A stretch of DNA of 64,000 nucleotides from Anniella stebbinsi (lineage: Eukaryota > Chordata > Lepidosauria > Squamata > Anniellidae), in assembly GCA_029215795.1 (NCBI GenBank), contig JARDYH010000002.1, positions 60,241,001-60,305,000 of the forward strand, given 5' to 3'. The notes under the pieces were generated by a model that was given only the letters and a program-made list of their open reading frames with translations, made no database searches and had not been told where the DNA came from. A program made the position numbers and the translations under genes. Position 1 is the stretch's first letter, and each line of letters starts with the position of its first letter. This document shows positions 37,601 to 50,800 of this stretch, piece after piece.

Positions 37601-40600
37601 CTACCCAAACACCACGTTCAACATCTAAGGCCCTCCTCTGAGTACCTACTCCGAGGTCGGAAACAAGGGAGAGGGCCTTCTCTGTGGTGGCCCCCCAACT
37701 GTGGAACGATCTCCCTGATGAGGCCCACCTAGCACCAACATTGTTATCTTTTCGGCACCAGGTCAAGACTTTCCTCTTTTCTCAGGCATTTAGCAATATC
37801 TGATGAGCCTGGGTTTGTTTTATTTTTAGGTTTATAGCTTTTTAAAGTTATTATATTGGTTTTAAATATATGTGTGTTTTGGGTGTATATTGTATGGTTT
37901 TGCTGTTTTAATTTTTGTATATTGTTTTTAATTGTTTTAATCTTATGTAAATCGCCCAGAGAGCTTCGGCTATGGGGCGGTATACAAATGTAATAAAATG
38001 AACAAATAAATAAATATACCTCCGTAAAGATTTTGAGGTCCAGAGATTTTCTCTGCTGATATGTGAGCTTGAGGTATTGGATTAACACAACAATTTGGGC
38101 AGACAGTCTGATTCTTGTGCAAAACTTTTTTAGGCGCTATTTTCAAAATGGTGGACAATTTCCTTTTGGCCGCTAGCTTTCATCAACCACATAAGTAACT
38201 ATCTTGTGTTTGGTAGCAAACTATAGGTTTTTGGGGTCAAGAAGTTCAAAGAATATGCTATTTTAATTGTCGGAGTACTCCTTCCACCATTTTCCAAGAT
38301 GGTGCTGAAATGATGCTCCCCTCCCAGCATTTGATATTCAGAAAGATTCTACTTCTGAACAAGGGATCTTAATGAGCTCTCATCTGAAGACCTATGACTG
38401 CACCTCACCTTACTTGACTTGTCTTTACTGCTGCTGCTAGCTGAGCTGAGGGATCTCATTCTCTGCTCCTTTTGCTCTTCCACTTCTGACTTCAAGTGCT
38501 CGATGTGGACCAGATACGCCTGTTCCTGAGCTTCTCGGCTGCTCAGCTTCAGCTCCAGGGCTTTCTTCTCTTTCTCTAGTAAGTACAGCTGTGCCTTCAG
38601 CTCTGCCATTTCCTCCTGGTGAGGGGAGGAGGCATAGGAGATCATGCTAATCTGTTCTGCATAATATGGATACAACATTCACACAGTGGCTAGTAATGCT
38701 GGCTCCCTAATATTTAACTACTAAAAATTGAAAAGAAGCACACTGGAATTTTATACATCAGGCCCTCATGCTTCTAAGGGATAGTTCAGGTTGGGTTTTT
38801 TAAGGGTTTTTTAAGTTAAAAATGAAATGCTTTTTAGATAACAGAAGCACTGCAGCTACATTTTGAAACTAGAAGCCAAAAATGTGTTAGCTCATAAGTC
38901 ACTAAATGGAATACCTTCATTGCCATGAGTTCCTGCATGAGTACAGCATTTTCTAAATCTAGCCTTTGGCTGTCTCCACGAGGCTTGACATCATAACTGA
39001 GGGGATCAATATGGATGCTCTCCAGCTCCAACATGGTCAGTTTAACGGCTGCCCTGTCATTCTTCAGCTGCTGAATGTAGTCCTTCAGTCTTTGTTCGTC
39101 TTCCTTTGTGAATTCAGTATCACAACTGCTTGCTGTTGAACTAGTAGTGCTTAAGAGAAGACGGGAAAGAATGTTTAGGGAATGATGTGTATGTCCAAAT
39201 AGTGTCCACTGCCTTCTTGCAAATGCAAAAGAAAGGGACCACAACTTCTCACACACAAAAGGTGCTTACTGATGAAGCTTTTATCACACCATCATCTCAT
39301 TTCGTTCATGGAATTTTAAAGGGATCCAGATGGCATGGTCTTCCACTCAAAACCCTCCCACATCTTCCATTTCCCCGCTCCCCCTTACAGAGAAATTCAA
39401 TTAAGGAGAAAAAGACAGTATGATCCTGTTCAGGCGACATGCCAAGCCATGGTTAGGCTGCTAACCCTTTTGCAGCAAATGGTTAGTGAGTGTGCTTAAA
39501 CCGTGGTTATGTAGCCACCATGGTCAGGAATGGCTCACATGACACACTAAGCTGTAATGTTTAGCTCAAATGCTTAACCATAGCTGCACAATGCCTTCCA
39601 ATTGGTAGTGCTAGGAGCTCTCTGTCTGGAAGCACCCAAAGGCAGACATCTGGAAAAGTCCCCTTTGCTCTCAGCAAAGATGTTTTCAGACATGAAGTCC
39701 TAAACAAGTGATAGGAAAGATATCTTTCTTGAAGATGTTGAGACCTTGGAGAGTTACTGCCAGACAGAGAGGACAATACCGGACTTGGTGGATAAACACT
39801 CTAACTTACTATAAGGCAGCACCTTATGTCACCTATAGCGGGAAGAACCAACAGTTTACTACTTCACACCACTCCTATGTTCTTAACCGGGTATCCCTAG
39901 CTGTTTGGGGCTGGTAGGCATATTTTGGAATTTTGAGAGTGTGTCATGCATGGCCCATTCATAAAATGCTTCCCATGGTGGTCATGGCCAGTCACAAAAC
40001 ATCCATTTCACAAAAGGCAAACTAAGTGAAGCTAAAAGAAATGCAACTTGTCCCAAAAAAGATATAAGGCAGACATGGAAGCTGCGTTCAAAAGCACAAA
40101 ACCAACACTTTTGAATCCACAGTTCAAGCATCTATTTCATAGAAGGATCACAAACAAGTAACTTGGCCCAAGTAACTGAGTACAAGGCAGAGGAGGGGGG
40201 GGGGGGCTGAGCCTCAAATGACAAATCATATACTTGCCCCTCAAACACTAAAAATCCCCACCCATTTTACTGAATGTTAACTGATGATGCTCAGAGAAAC
40301 ATCCACTCTGCCCGTCCCCACCACAAGTGTGCACACACAGGCAACACACACACTACATACGAAGAACCCCAAGCAATACAAACAGACACACAAAATTTCA
40401 GGCAAAACACACATCACAACAAAACATACACCACACCAGGGACCCCAGTTCTAAACCCAAGCACTGACTTTATATGCAACAGAATGAGGTACTAAAATTA
40501 TTTATTTATTTATTTATTTTTGCATTTATATACCGTCGTTTTTCCTCCAAGGAACCCAAGGCAGTGTACATAGTCCTCCTCTCCATTTTATCTTCACAAC

Positions 40601-43600
40601 AACCACCTTGTGAGGTAGGTTGGGCTGAGAGTTTGCGACTGGCCCAAAGTCACCCAATGGGTTTCCATGGTCGAGTGGGGACTACAACCTGGATCTCCTG
40701 ACTCCCAGTCCAACACTTTAGGCACTACACCACACTGGCTGTACCTTTTCAGACTACATTTTTAAATAGTCATTGTATAAAAATACAATCCTGCACCACC
40801 TCAAGATTCTACCATTTCATTTCGCTACATGTACAGACCAGGCTCTTCTAATCAGGGCTTAGCCTGAGCTATTCAGGGGTAAGCCCTAACTCCAATTTTT
40901 GTTGCCATGGAACAGTATATTTGAAGTACCTTTAAGGACAAAAGTAACTCTGCACATGTACTGAGTTACCCTTCTATCACTACTGAGTCATACAATCTTC
41001 CTGTAGAATGTGGATTAGGTGACAGGGCATACAGAGGAGAGGATATGGCTTGATCACAGTCTTCAAGCCATGGTCCCTGTTTAGAAATCAACTCTTGTAC
41101 TGTAGCCACCAGAACTGTAGCAGCTTCTAATCAGAACTTAACTAGCTAACGTTTTTATGCAACATTCCTTTCCATAGGATACAATTTCAAGTTAGGGGGG
41201 CAGGGAAGGAGGAAGAGAGCAATCAGATAATTTGATCCTGCTTCATACACAAGGAGTCCCCTCCACGAAAATAAATGTTTATATATATATATATATATAT
41301 ATTTTCTATAAGTCCAGAAGCTGACTTCATTTCTGTCTATCTGCTATAACAGTCATCCAAAGAAGAAATATTTGTAGAGGTTAATTACAATGCTGCTACC
41401 CATTCCGTAACATTCCAGTCTTGAACATAATTACACCACCACTAAAAAGGGATAGAAACAACTCTGCATATTCTACAACCTCGCATAGAGACAAAGCTGC
41501 CTGCTGTCTCCTGAGGACCTGTAATCAGCTGCTGGGTGAGGGTTAAGTCATCCATTAGCTGTGCCTGTCTGGAATGCTGGATGATCTCAGTTATCAGCAG
41601 GGGAATAAATCACTTTCTGCAATATTTTCCTATCTTTCTGCACTGGGAGCAGGAAAAGAAAACACACAACCAGTGAATAGTTTCTATAGCCATGCTCAGC
41701 CCCGGGGTTCTCCCTTTCCTTTCCTGTCCAACTGTTAAGCTCAAAGCTATCTTAGATTTTAAAGAAGTGCATCAGATAAACTGCCAAAGAGAAACATACA
41801 GGACTGGCTGGGATACAAAGGCTTCCCTCAGCTAGTCCTTTCCATGAGGTATCACATTACACGGTGTTAAATTTCAGCTTTTTGCTAATTTCAACTGGTC
41901 CCTTCTCTTTCTTAGGGCTACCAGGCACTGTGTGAAGCAGCAGCAAACAAATAATTTTCCTACTGTTTTCTCCTTAAATTCCCTTTGCAGTAAAATCAGA
42001 GCACAGCTAAACTTCTAAAAATGTTCAGAATTCAATACAGCCTTCACTATTTCTTTCCCTTCGAAGGGATGTCAAAGCTCAATATGAAGGGTGGGGCAGC
42101 ATAAAAATATCAGAATTCAACCCCCCCCACTACATATTAATTCTCATTAAATAATTTAGGGTGCAATTCTATCCAGACAGCCACCAGCCTCCGAAATCGG
42201 AGGCTGCTGACTATCCTATGTAGGGTGGCTGGAGCACAGAGGAAATCCTCTCTTCCGAGCTCTAGCTGCCCTGCATTTTGCCTAGGTGGGCAATTTTGTC
42301 CATCTAGGGAGTGGAAAGGAGCCTGAGGAGCTTAGGAAGCTGCATAAAGCAGCTTCTGTGGTCTCTTTCCTTTCTCCCTGTGATTACCCCTTTCCCTCAT
42401 CTCTGCGCTGTGTTTCCAAGAGAGAACCATGCTGGCTATGGAGGCACAGGGAGAGGGGGTGCAGTTTCTGGGGTCCGAGGTCAGAGCCCTGGTTCCGACC
42501 TCGCATCCCAGAAACTGAACAATCCTATATCTCCCCAGACATGGCATAGAGGGCATAGGATTGTTCATTTCGGCTCCATGGTGCTCCTTTAGATTTCATT
42601 TTAGTGGTCAGCATAAAAATGTTCTAGATTCATAAGTACTAATTTTTTTTCCAGTAACAGTTATCAATCCTCCCATAGACATCATGGATAATTCACATAT
42701 TAAAACAGCAATTCATGACGTTCCTTGGAGTTGTTTACAGGTTGAATAACCTGGAGTTAACCCAACAATTGCTAATGGTTTATTGTTGGAACAACATGGT
42801 TAAGGTTCAACAAGAGGCAGGATCCAAGCAAACACAGCTTCTGGGGACTGGATGCCATAAGATGCCATTCTTCTAATACAGGTGCGACTTGTAGCACTCC
42901 AGATGTTTTGCTCTATAACTCACAAAATATCTGGAGGGCCACAAGTCAGCCACCCCGAACTTATATGTTATAGGATAGCACTATCTGTGTGCATCTGAAT
43001 ACAAGGCTGAGATTACTTCTGGAATATTATATATATCAAGCAATTTCCAGATGGGTGATTGTGTTAATCCATTGCAAAAAACACCAACCAAGTGTCTCGT
43101 TGTACCTTAAAGATTAACAACTTATCACAGTGTGGACTTTTATACATTAGATTTCACTCCATGCATCTGACGAAGTGGACTCTAGTCCAAAAAAGCTTAT
43201 GCTACAATAAATCTGTTTGTCTTTAAGGTGCCACAAAATACTTGGTTGTTTTTACACGTCAAACAGCAGTTCCTCAGTGCATGGCCTCAATCCTACTTTC
43301 TTTTTTTTTCAAATGCAGTCAATTCCGCTGTCTAGCTGCATGCTCAATGGCTAGGCATTCTCCATTAAAGCAATTATATCTTCTTAATACACCACAAATC
43401 TATTTCTATTTTCACAGAGGAATTGACAGTCTTACTGGGATGCTGCCAGCCCAACAAATTGAAATGCTAGCTATTATTTTTATTCACTTCAGTAGTAACA
43501 GCAGCCTCTATGCTGCTTTTTTCATTTCGTTGCGGTTGCTCCCTTTTACCGTCTTTAACCCCTTGCCACCAGTGGCTGCCTGTGCATTTGTTCCCAGTAA

Positions 43601-46600
43601 TGCATTCTGCAATTTGACATTCAGCAACTCATTCCTGATGCTGAAGTTAAGTCTGGGTCAACACTTCCATTACAAACTCCCATTTTGAGGGGCTTCAAAC
43701 GGCAGAGGAAATTATTCACTTTGACATGAAAAGTCCTTGCCAAGGAGAAATGCTCTTTCCCCCTCTGCTTCTTTCATAAAGTTTGCAAAAGGAGTTCTAT
43801 CCACCATTTTGAGTTACACTATCTGAATGTAATTTGGCAGACAGATTTAAGGAGCCTAAATGGCTCTGCGGCATTGTACTGTTCAGTGGTGAATATTTTC
43901 AGCCATCAAGTATTAATTCCTCAGTCCTAAAGCATGGACAAGACCACATGATATAGTCACCATGTTAAAACTGAGTTTTTTAAATGGGAGACCATCTAGA
44001 AACACTTTGGACATTGCCTGGAATTCCAAAGAGAGGTGGCATATAAATGAAATACTTTTCTTTATTTATACAGGCTAACTAGTAAAAATATATTCCAAAT
44101 GCACAGACTTAAGCACGTACATAATGTTTATCAATTCCAGTTCTAAGTCAAATGCGAGTTCTGCTACTCACCTTTAGAGGCTAAAATCATCACTGAGGAG
44201 TGAGTATATTTGGATGAAAATATCTGCATAAGATTCAGTGACAAAGTGCTCAATCCTATGCATGTCTAGACAGAAAAAGTTCTACAACTCTCACAATGCC
44301 CAAGCCAGCCATGCTGGAAGTTATAGAACTTTTTTTGTCTAAACATGCATAGGATTGTGCCCTAAGTAGTTCTAAGGGTGAGTTCAATATCTGAAATGTT
44401 CAATTTGATTCTGACTGCCAACGCTTCCTCACCTACTGTTGCAAGAACAGATTTGGGTGTGCTTTATTCTTTTTTAAAAAAATCAATGCCGATAGAAAAA
44501 CAGTGGGGGGTTTTACATCTTTCCTTCAGCATTAAATTACTATATGTATGCAATTAACACACAACTTTTGAGAAAGCCTCCAAAGTTTCTAACTCTTTGG
44601 AGATCTGTGGAGCTTTCATATAACACTGGCGAACAAGACATGTATACCTTAAGCTTCAGTGAGAAGAATGAGTTGAAAAACAAAGAAAGGACAGAGAAAT
44701 CATTGAAGCAAAACAAATGACACGGGGTTTGCTCTTTGTGAAATCGATCACAATCACTCACGTGCAACAAATCTGTACAAAATTCCTTTTGTACGGAGCC
44801 TGTTGAAACTCTGAACAGAATCCAGTCGCCGAGGCACTGAAGTCGTTTATGATACCAATTCAACCCAGCAGGCTGATTTGGGGATGGATAAGATAGATAA
44901 ATAAATGGAAAACAGCACAATCTATTTCATTCTGAAACCAAAGGTCTGGGATTTAACGGACGCAATGAGCCATAGTTACCTGGTGTGACTGTTGGATGAC
45001 AGGCTCTCCCAGGGCTGCACGCTACAGCCAGTGACTGCATAGGCTCCTCCACAGCTACCATCCAATTTCATCAGCAGGGCTTTGGCTGCATTCTCTGCTG
45101 TTTTCCTGCAGTCGTGGGCTCTTTTAAGCATCTGGGTGATGTTTTCATCACCTGTTTGGTCCCCTGTTTACAAGCAAATGATCAGAGCTATCTAGTATTG
45201 GAGGGGATAATAAGCAATAATATGATTGATGGGCTTTTAGGCTGCCATCTGTGCTCCCTCTAGGACATTAGCACCAATTTAGTAGTCTGATAAAATAGGT
45301 TAGGACTATAGAGATTAAATAGGCCATGATCCAAAGGTAAATTCCTCAAGCACAGCATGACTTCTCACTTTTCTTCACCCCTTCACAAAACAGTTCATTC
45401 CACTGTTTGACAAGTTACCCTCAAAGGCTGGAGAAAATTTGGGAGTAATTTCCAAATGGATTAGCTCAAGCAAATGGGGTCTGAAGGAATAAAGAAGGCT
45501 CCATGGCAAGAACATGGAATTGCATGTACACACGTAAGGACCTAAGGTTAGATCTCCTAGTGTAGACTCTAATTGTTATATAGTACTCTCCACATACCAC
45601 TTGAAGAAGAACAAGGTTAGTTGGTCTTTTAAACCTTATTCATCCATGCAAATTGTTTCAGTAGCACCAATGCTTTATATTTCACTGTTGAGAACTGCTC
45701 TGCTGAATCGTTTTTGGTTTAGCGTATTTTATTCTGTGTGTATCTATGTGTGCGTGTACATGCACATAGGCTGCCTTGTACAGAGTTGTCGCTGGTATAT
45801 ATATATTTATATATATTAAAAAATAAAACAAATTTCATAATGAAGTGATGTTTTACAATTATGCATTGACCTCCTCTATCGTATTTCAAAATCGTTCTTT
45901 ATTTCAACTCTAGAGTCATCTGGTCATTTGATCCTTAAACCTTTCACATTATATTTCAGTGGCTCTTGAGAAACTGGTGCTATAAATTATATTTTAAGAC
46001 AAGCTATTTCTAAGTCACAGTACAACCTGGAAAACTATATATTTTCCCTATCTCTGAAGGGTTCCCCATCTCCAACAACCAAGGATTATGTTGTGCTAAC
46101 AGAAGGGTGTTCCTGGAAACAAACTTCTTTACTCCCCATCTCCTTCCAGCAGCCTCAAGAGCACCCCTGCCAGAAATGCCACACAAAGTCAGAGGACCCT
46201 TCTGAATGGGATGGGTTGTGGCACAGGATGAAGAAAGGATCTCAAAAAAGCAGGCAGAAGCACCTCCTGCAAGCAGGATTCTATTTCTGTGTATCTCCCA
46301 TTCAGGAGAATCTCCCAATCCTGTGTGTACCCGGGGGTGAGGAGTGGGATCTGGAGAATTCTGAAGAAAGGAGTTGGTGAGGATGTTCACTTCCAGGAAC
46401 TCCCTTTCACCAGTGTGACATTGGATGTCACCTTATAAAAACCACATTGTCAGTTCAGTGAACTGAAAAGGGCCACTGTAAAATAAACAGGTGCACTTTC
46501 ATGGTGAAATCCCATATTTTTTTCTCAACAACAAAAACATCTTCTTGATGTAATTTTCCATCGTGATATATAGGAATGTGTCTAAAGACCAGCTCGATTA

Positions 46601-47793
46601 GAGAATGCTGTTCCTCAAACCACTAAAATTAAGGCACAAAAATTAGACTGAAATGCTGACATTAATAAAAATGAGAATTCACAGCACAATATAATAGCAA
46701 CTGTACGTTGTGGTTGAGCTCTTATGTACACAAAAGCAAACTCCCCTAAAATTTCCAAGACTGAGACACACAGGACTTAGAGGCAGGGCTCTGCAAACTC
46801 AATGAGACCTTTAACAATCATGCACAAAAAACACAAGTGCAGAAATGTCTCTCCCAAAAAGTGACAGAAGCTGAAAGGTGTTTCAAGTTGTGTTTGACTG
46901 TCTTAAACTTCAACACTAATTTCTTCTCTTGCATACAAGTCCATTAAAGCCATTGAAAATCATTCATTTGACTTCAATAGGATTCAGGATTTTAATTTTG
47001 GGGGGGAAAATAATGTGAACATTAAACAGAATTTATTTGTTCAGGGATTGTATATACCAATTACGTGGCCTGCTTCACTCAGCCTTCTATATCCCTTCTT
47101 GTGAGTTTGGAGTCAAGAGCTTAAACCTCCACCTTCAATATAACACAATTGTTCAAAGAATATTTCCTGTACTGCAGCTTATGGGTATTTTGACTTACTT
47201 TTCTGTTTGGGTTCCAGTTCAAAATCCATTTGTCAAAATTTTACGTGGCTGTTGTGACTAAAAGAAAACCTACTTGACTAGTGAGAGGTGGGGTGCCTGA
47301 GCTATCATGATATGATTCACTGTTACAACTTGTCCTTTGAGGGTGATGGATGGCAAGCGAAGTACAGAATGGGATTTAGAAAAGAATTGGCTTATTGAAC
47401 TCTTACCAACAGATCCGACACCTGCAGCTCTGAACTGGCCCAGAATGAGAGACTGCTCACTTTCTGCCAACGCTAACAGCAGCTCATAGGCTTCAATGCA
47501 CTGTTCGCTGGGAGGAGGGGGGAAGAATTCAGTAAGTATATGCATCTCAGAGGAAAATAAATCAATATAGGTAAAGAGAGAGCAACAGATAAATGATATA
47601 TGTAACTGCAGTCTAAGCATGGTGACTCTAGCCAGTTGTACCATTGTTAATTAACAGTTTGAGTTGTTAATGTTAATGAAAGTCAATGTGGTGCAGTGGT
47701 TAGAGTATTGGGCTGTGACTGGGGAGATCCAGGCTCAAGTCCCCTCTTGGCCATGAAGCTCACTGGGTGACTTGGGAGAAGTCACTGGCTCTC

Positions 47794-47831
<38 letters not shown>

Positions 47832-50800
47832 ATGGGCTGAAGAATTAGAATAAATTTTGAACTATGACATTCTGGAAAATGGCTGTTCTTCTGGAACTTC
47901 TCTCTATAACATTTCTAGAAGTCCACCAGTGTAGATTTGGCTACTTCAGAATGGAGCATTTGAGTCAGAAGGCTTCTTATTTTCCTGTAAAATATCCCTC
48001 CCCAATTCTTCTGTAGCATCAGATATTGCCATAGCAGAAGATGGGATACTGGTTTGGATGGACTTGCATTCGAGGGTGAGGGGGTAATTAATTAAAGTCT
48101 TTAGTTCATTGAGTTTTGCTTCACACTCAGGGTCTAACTCCTAGAAGGTGTGGGGAAAAAACTTTTTGGAAGGCATTCTTAATGCTGGCATCATTTTGCT
48201 TTCCTTAGCACAGGTGGTGATAAGGAAAGCTTAGCACATCTGGACCTCCAAATCTTTTGGCTTACAACTTGTATCATCCCTCACCCACAGTTGTGAATTA
48301 ACGAACTATTAAAGGCTAGCACTGATAATATTGATACAAACGGAAAATAAACTGATACATAGGTTATGTGATGCACATGACACTATGCATTTGTCACGGT
48401 CCCCACCAAAGATTGTGATTCGAAAGCTGCCTTTCTACTCAAGATGCAAACCTACTTAATGAATAAAACAGCAATGGTAAAAGGTAAGAGAAGAAAGCCA
48501 AGCAAAAAGAAAAAAAGCAGTACATTCTATGCCATTCAAAACATTTCAGTCTCTAAGAGCAGAATGTCCATTACAAGAATATGCGCCATCTTATTTATAT
48601 TGTCTCTTGCATTTTCCATCAACATACCTGTACTGCAAGGCGAGCCTGAGGGCTGTGGCATTGGATTCATATTTTCCAACCAACATGCTCATTCTCTCAG
48701 CATTGCTCTTGCACTCTTCCAGAGTTATTGTCAATAAATCATTCTGAGATTTCAAGTGCTCAATGCGGCTGTAGAGAAGAAAACCCATCTTTAAGCTTTC
48801 ATAAAGTGCCTGCTGCAGCCTTAAGTACCTTGAACATGCTCCAAGTGGTTCTGTAGCTTGCCTGGACAAACTTCATGAGAAGCTTGATGTTTCTTACATC
48901 TCACTTTTCTGTTCAAACTAGTTTATATTATTTAGCCCAAAGAGTTCATCATGGAAAAATACAAGTACTCATTTAACCCAACCATTTGGGTAGGATGTGA
49001 AGTTCTTCAGGATGTAGGTTGAGATCCCAAGATTACTTTCAGGTATGTGCATGACCTGGTACATCTCCCCACCCCCCTGAAAAAATTCCAGCAGCTTCCC
49101 CAAAGTTGCATCTCAAACTACCTTTGCAACTGTCCTGAGTTTTAGAATTGAGGAAGTTTTAAAATTAGAATTTCAAGTGGCAAGAAAGAGTATGCTGCGG
49201 GGGGGGGGGGAGTAAAAAGCTGTACTGCACACGCATGTAAGCTATGTGTGCAGCTTCCTAGAGGTCAAAGTGTTATAGTTTAAAATTTGCACACAGACCC
49301 AGTGCAAATGTTAAACTATGGTTTGATCATTCAGAACAAGTTCCACAGTTTGTTTAAAGTTAGTTAAATGTTAGTTAAAATAAACCAGAATCAAAAAGTG
49401 GTTTGATATCCATGGCTTATGGTCTGAACAGGGCCAATGCTCCTGTTGCCTACTGCTCCAGAATGTTCTAGAGCAGCCTTCCCCAACCTGATGGCCTTCA
49501 GATGTTTTGGATTACAAGTCCCAGAATTACTGATAATTCTCCATGCTGACTGGGGTTGATGGAAATTGTAATCCAAAACATCAGGAGGGTACCAAGTTGG
49601 GGAAGGCTGCACTGGAATCTCATCCCCTTTCTATATACCAAAGGCAGGTAAATCGTCTATTCTGCCATCCAAATTTTCATCTGAGAATTTCTATATTGGA
49701 ACATATGGTCACCACAGCATTCTGTTAAATCTCAAAATATTATTTAATTTCAATGTACAGCATGTGTTGGTGGTGGCAAGAAAAACGCATCAAGGTGGGA
49801 AAGAAGTGAACCATTTGTTTCTTCATGCATATGTACAATATGTTGTTTTGATTGTCAACACTGGAGATGTAGGGGCCATGGCTCAGTGGAAGAGCACCTG
49901 CTTTGCATGCATCCTGAGTCCAATCCCCTGCATCTCCAGGTACAGCTGGAAAAACTCCTGCATGAAACCCTGGAGAGCGACTGCCAGTCAGTATTGACAA
50001 TACTGGACTAGATGGATCAATAGGCACACTATATAAGACAGTTTCCTATGTTCTGAAGTACAAAGATGGGAGTAGCATGTAGAAGCACTGCCGGAGTTGA
50101 GGAGGTCCCAGGCAAAGAACCTTCCACCACCGTCTACACCAGCCATCCTTGCTACACTGTCCAACCCATATTTAACTTTGATTCCTCACCAACACTTTTT
50201 GTGGGACGGCACAGACGCTCTTCTCACTCCCTGCTGCCTTTTCAACCTTTGGCTGGGGGCAGTGGCATTCTCTTTTCTGGCTTGTTATTTGCTATTATGC
50301 ACTGAGTAGCAAAGTGTTGGGCCAAACAACTTTAGGGTTGCATCAGAGCACTATTTTAATTGAAATAATTTCCTCCAGTCTAGTGAGAATGGCAGTGATC
50401 TCAGCCAATCAGATATTTCCTTTTGGGGACAAAGGGGCTCAGTCTGTCCCCACCCTGCTCTAGTGCCCTCACTGGCCAGACAACACCAAAGGTGGCATTT
50501 AATTGGCTGAGGTCTCTGCAGCTTTGCTAGCCAAGACTTCTGCTGTTTTGCTAGACCAGGGGAAACAATTTCAATTAAAATAGCACTCAGCTGCACCTTT
50601 GACTGCCAGCAAAGAGCTTTGCTACCCCAGTGTCTTCCTGCTGCAGAGAGCTTCCACCTCTCTGGCATTGTTTGGATGTCATTTGGGCTGCCACCAGGCT
50701 ACATGGCCTTGAACTTCCATGTGATGGTCTGGTGTCATCTGCATCTCTAGCAGCACCTACTCACCTCTACTAAAATTATCACACTAATCTATACAAATCA

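Larger units (their letters stand above)
39150..44979 (-). other. MCC: MCC intron, 5.8 kb
   Basis: It holds a SINE fragment (about 39728-39817), a repeat copy at 39955-40320, an antisense Sauria SINE (40497-40742), a (TA)n tract (about 41280-41301), a foldback-like block (42155-42570) and an interspersed repeat with GCATCTGACGAAGTGGACTC (43075-43245). A 33-bp-arm foldback lies at 44251-44357. No gene seen. Confidence 0.8.

Noticed and set aside
47796..47831. CAA repeat as a CRISPR-like or coding repeat
   Set aside because: A plain trinucleotide microsatellite at the end of a truncated SINE.
49872..49945. A functional tRNA gene
   Set aside because: The A- and B-box sequences belong to a SINE head; the rest follows the SINE consensus, and no clean cloverleaf with terminator is seen.
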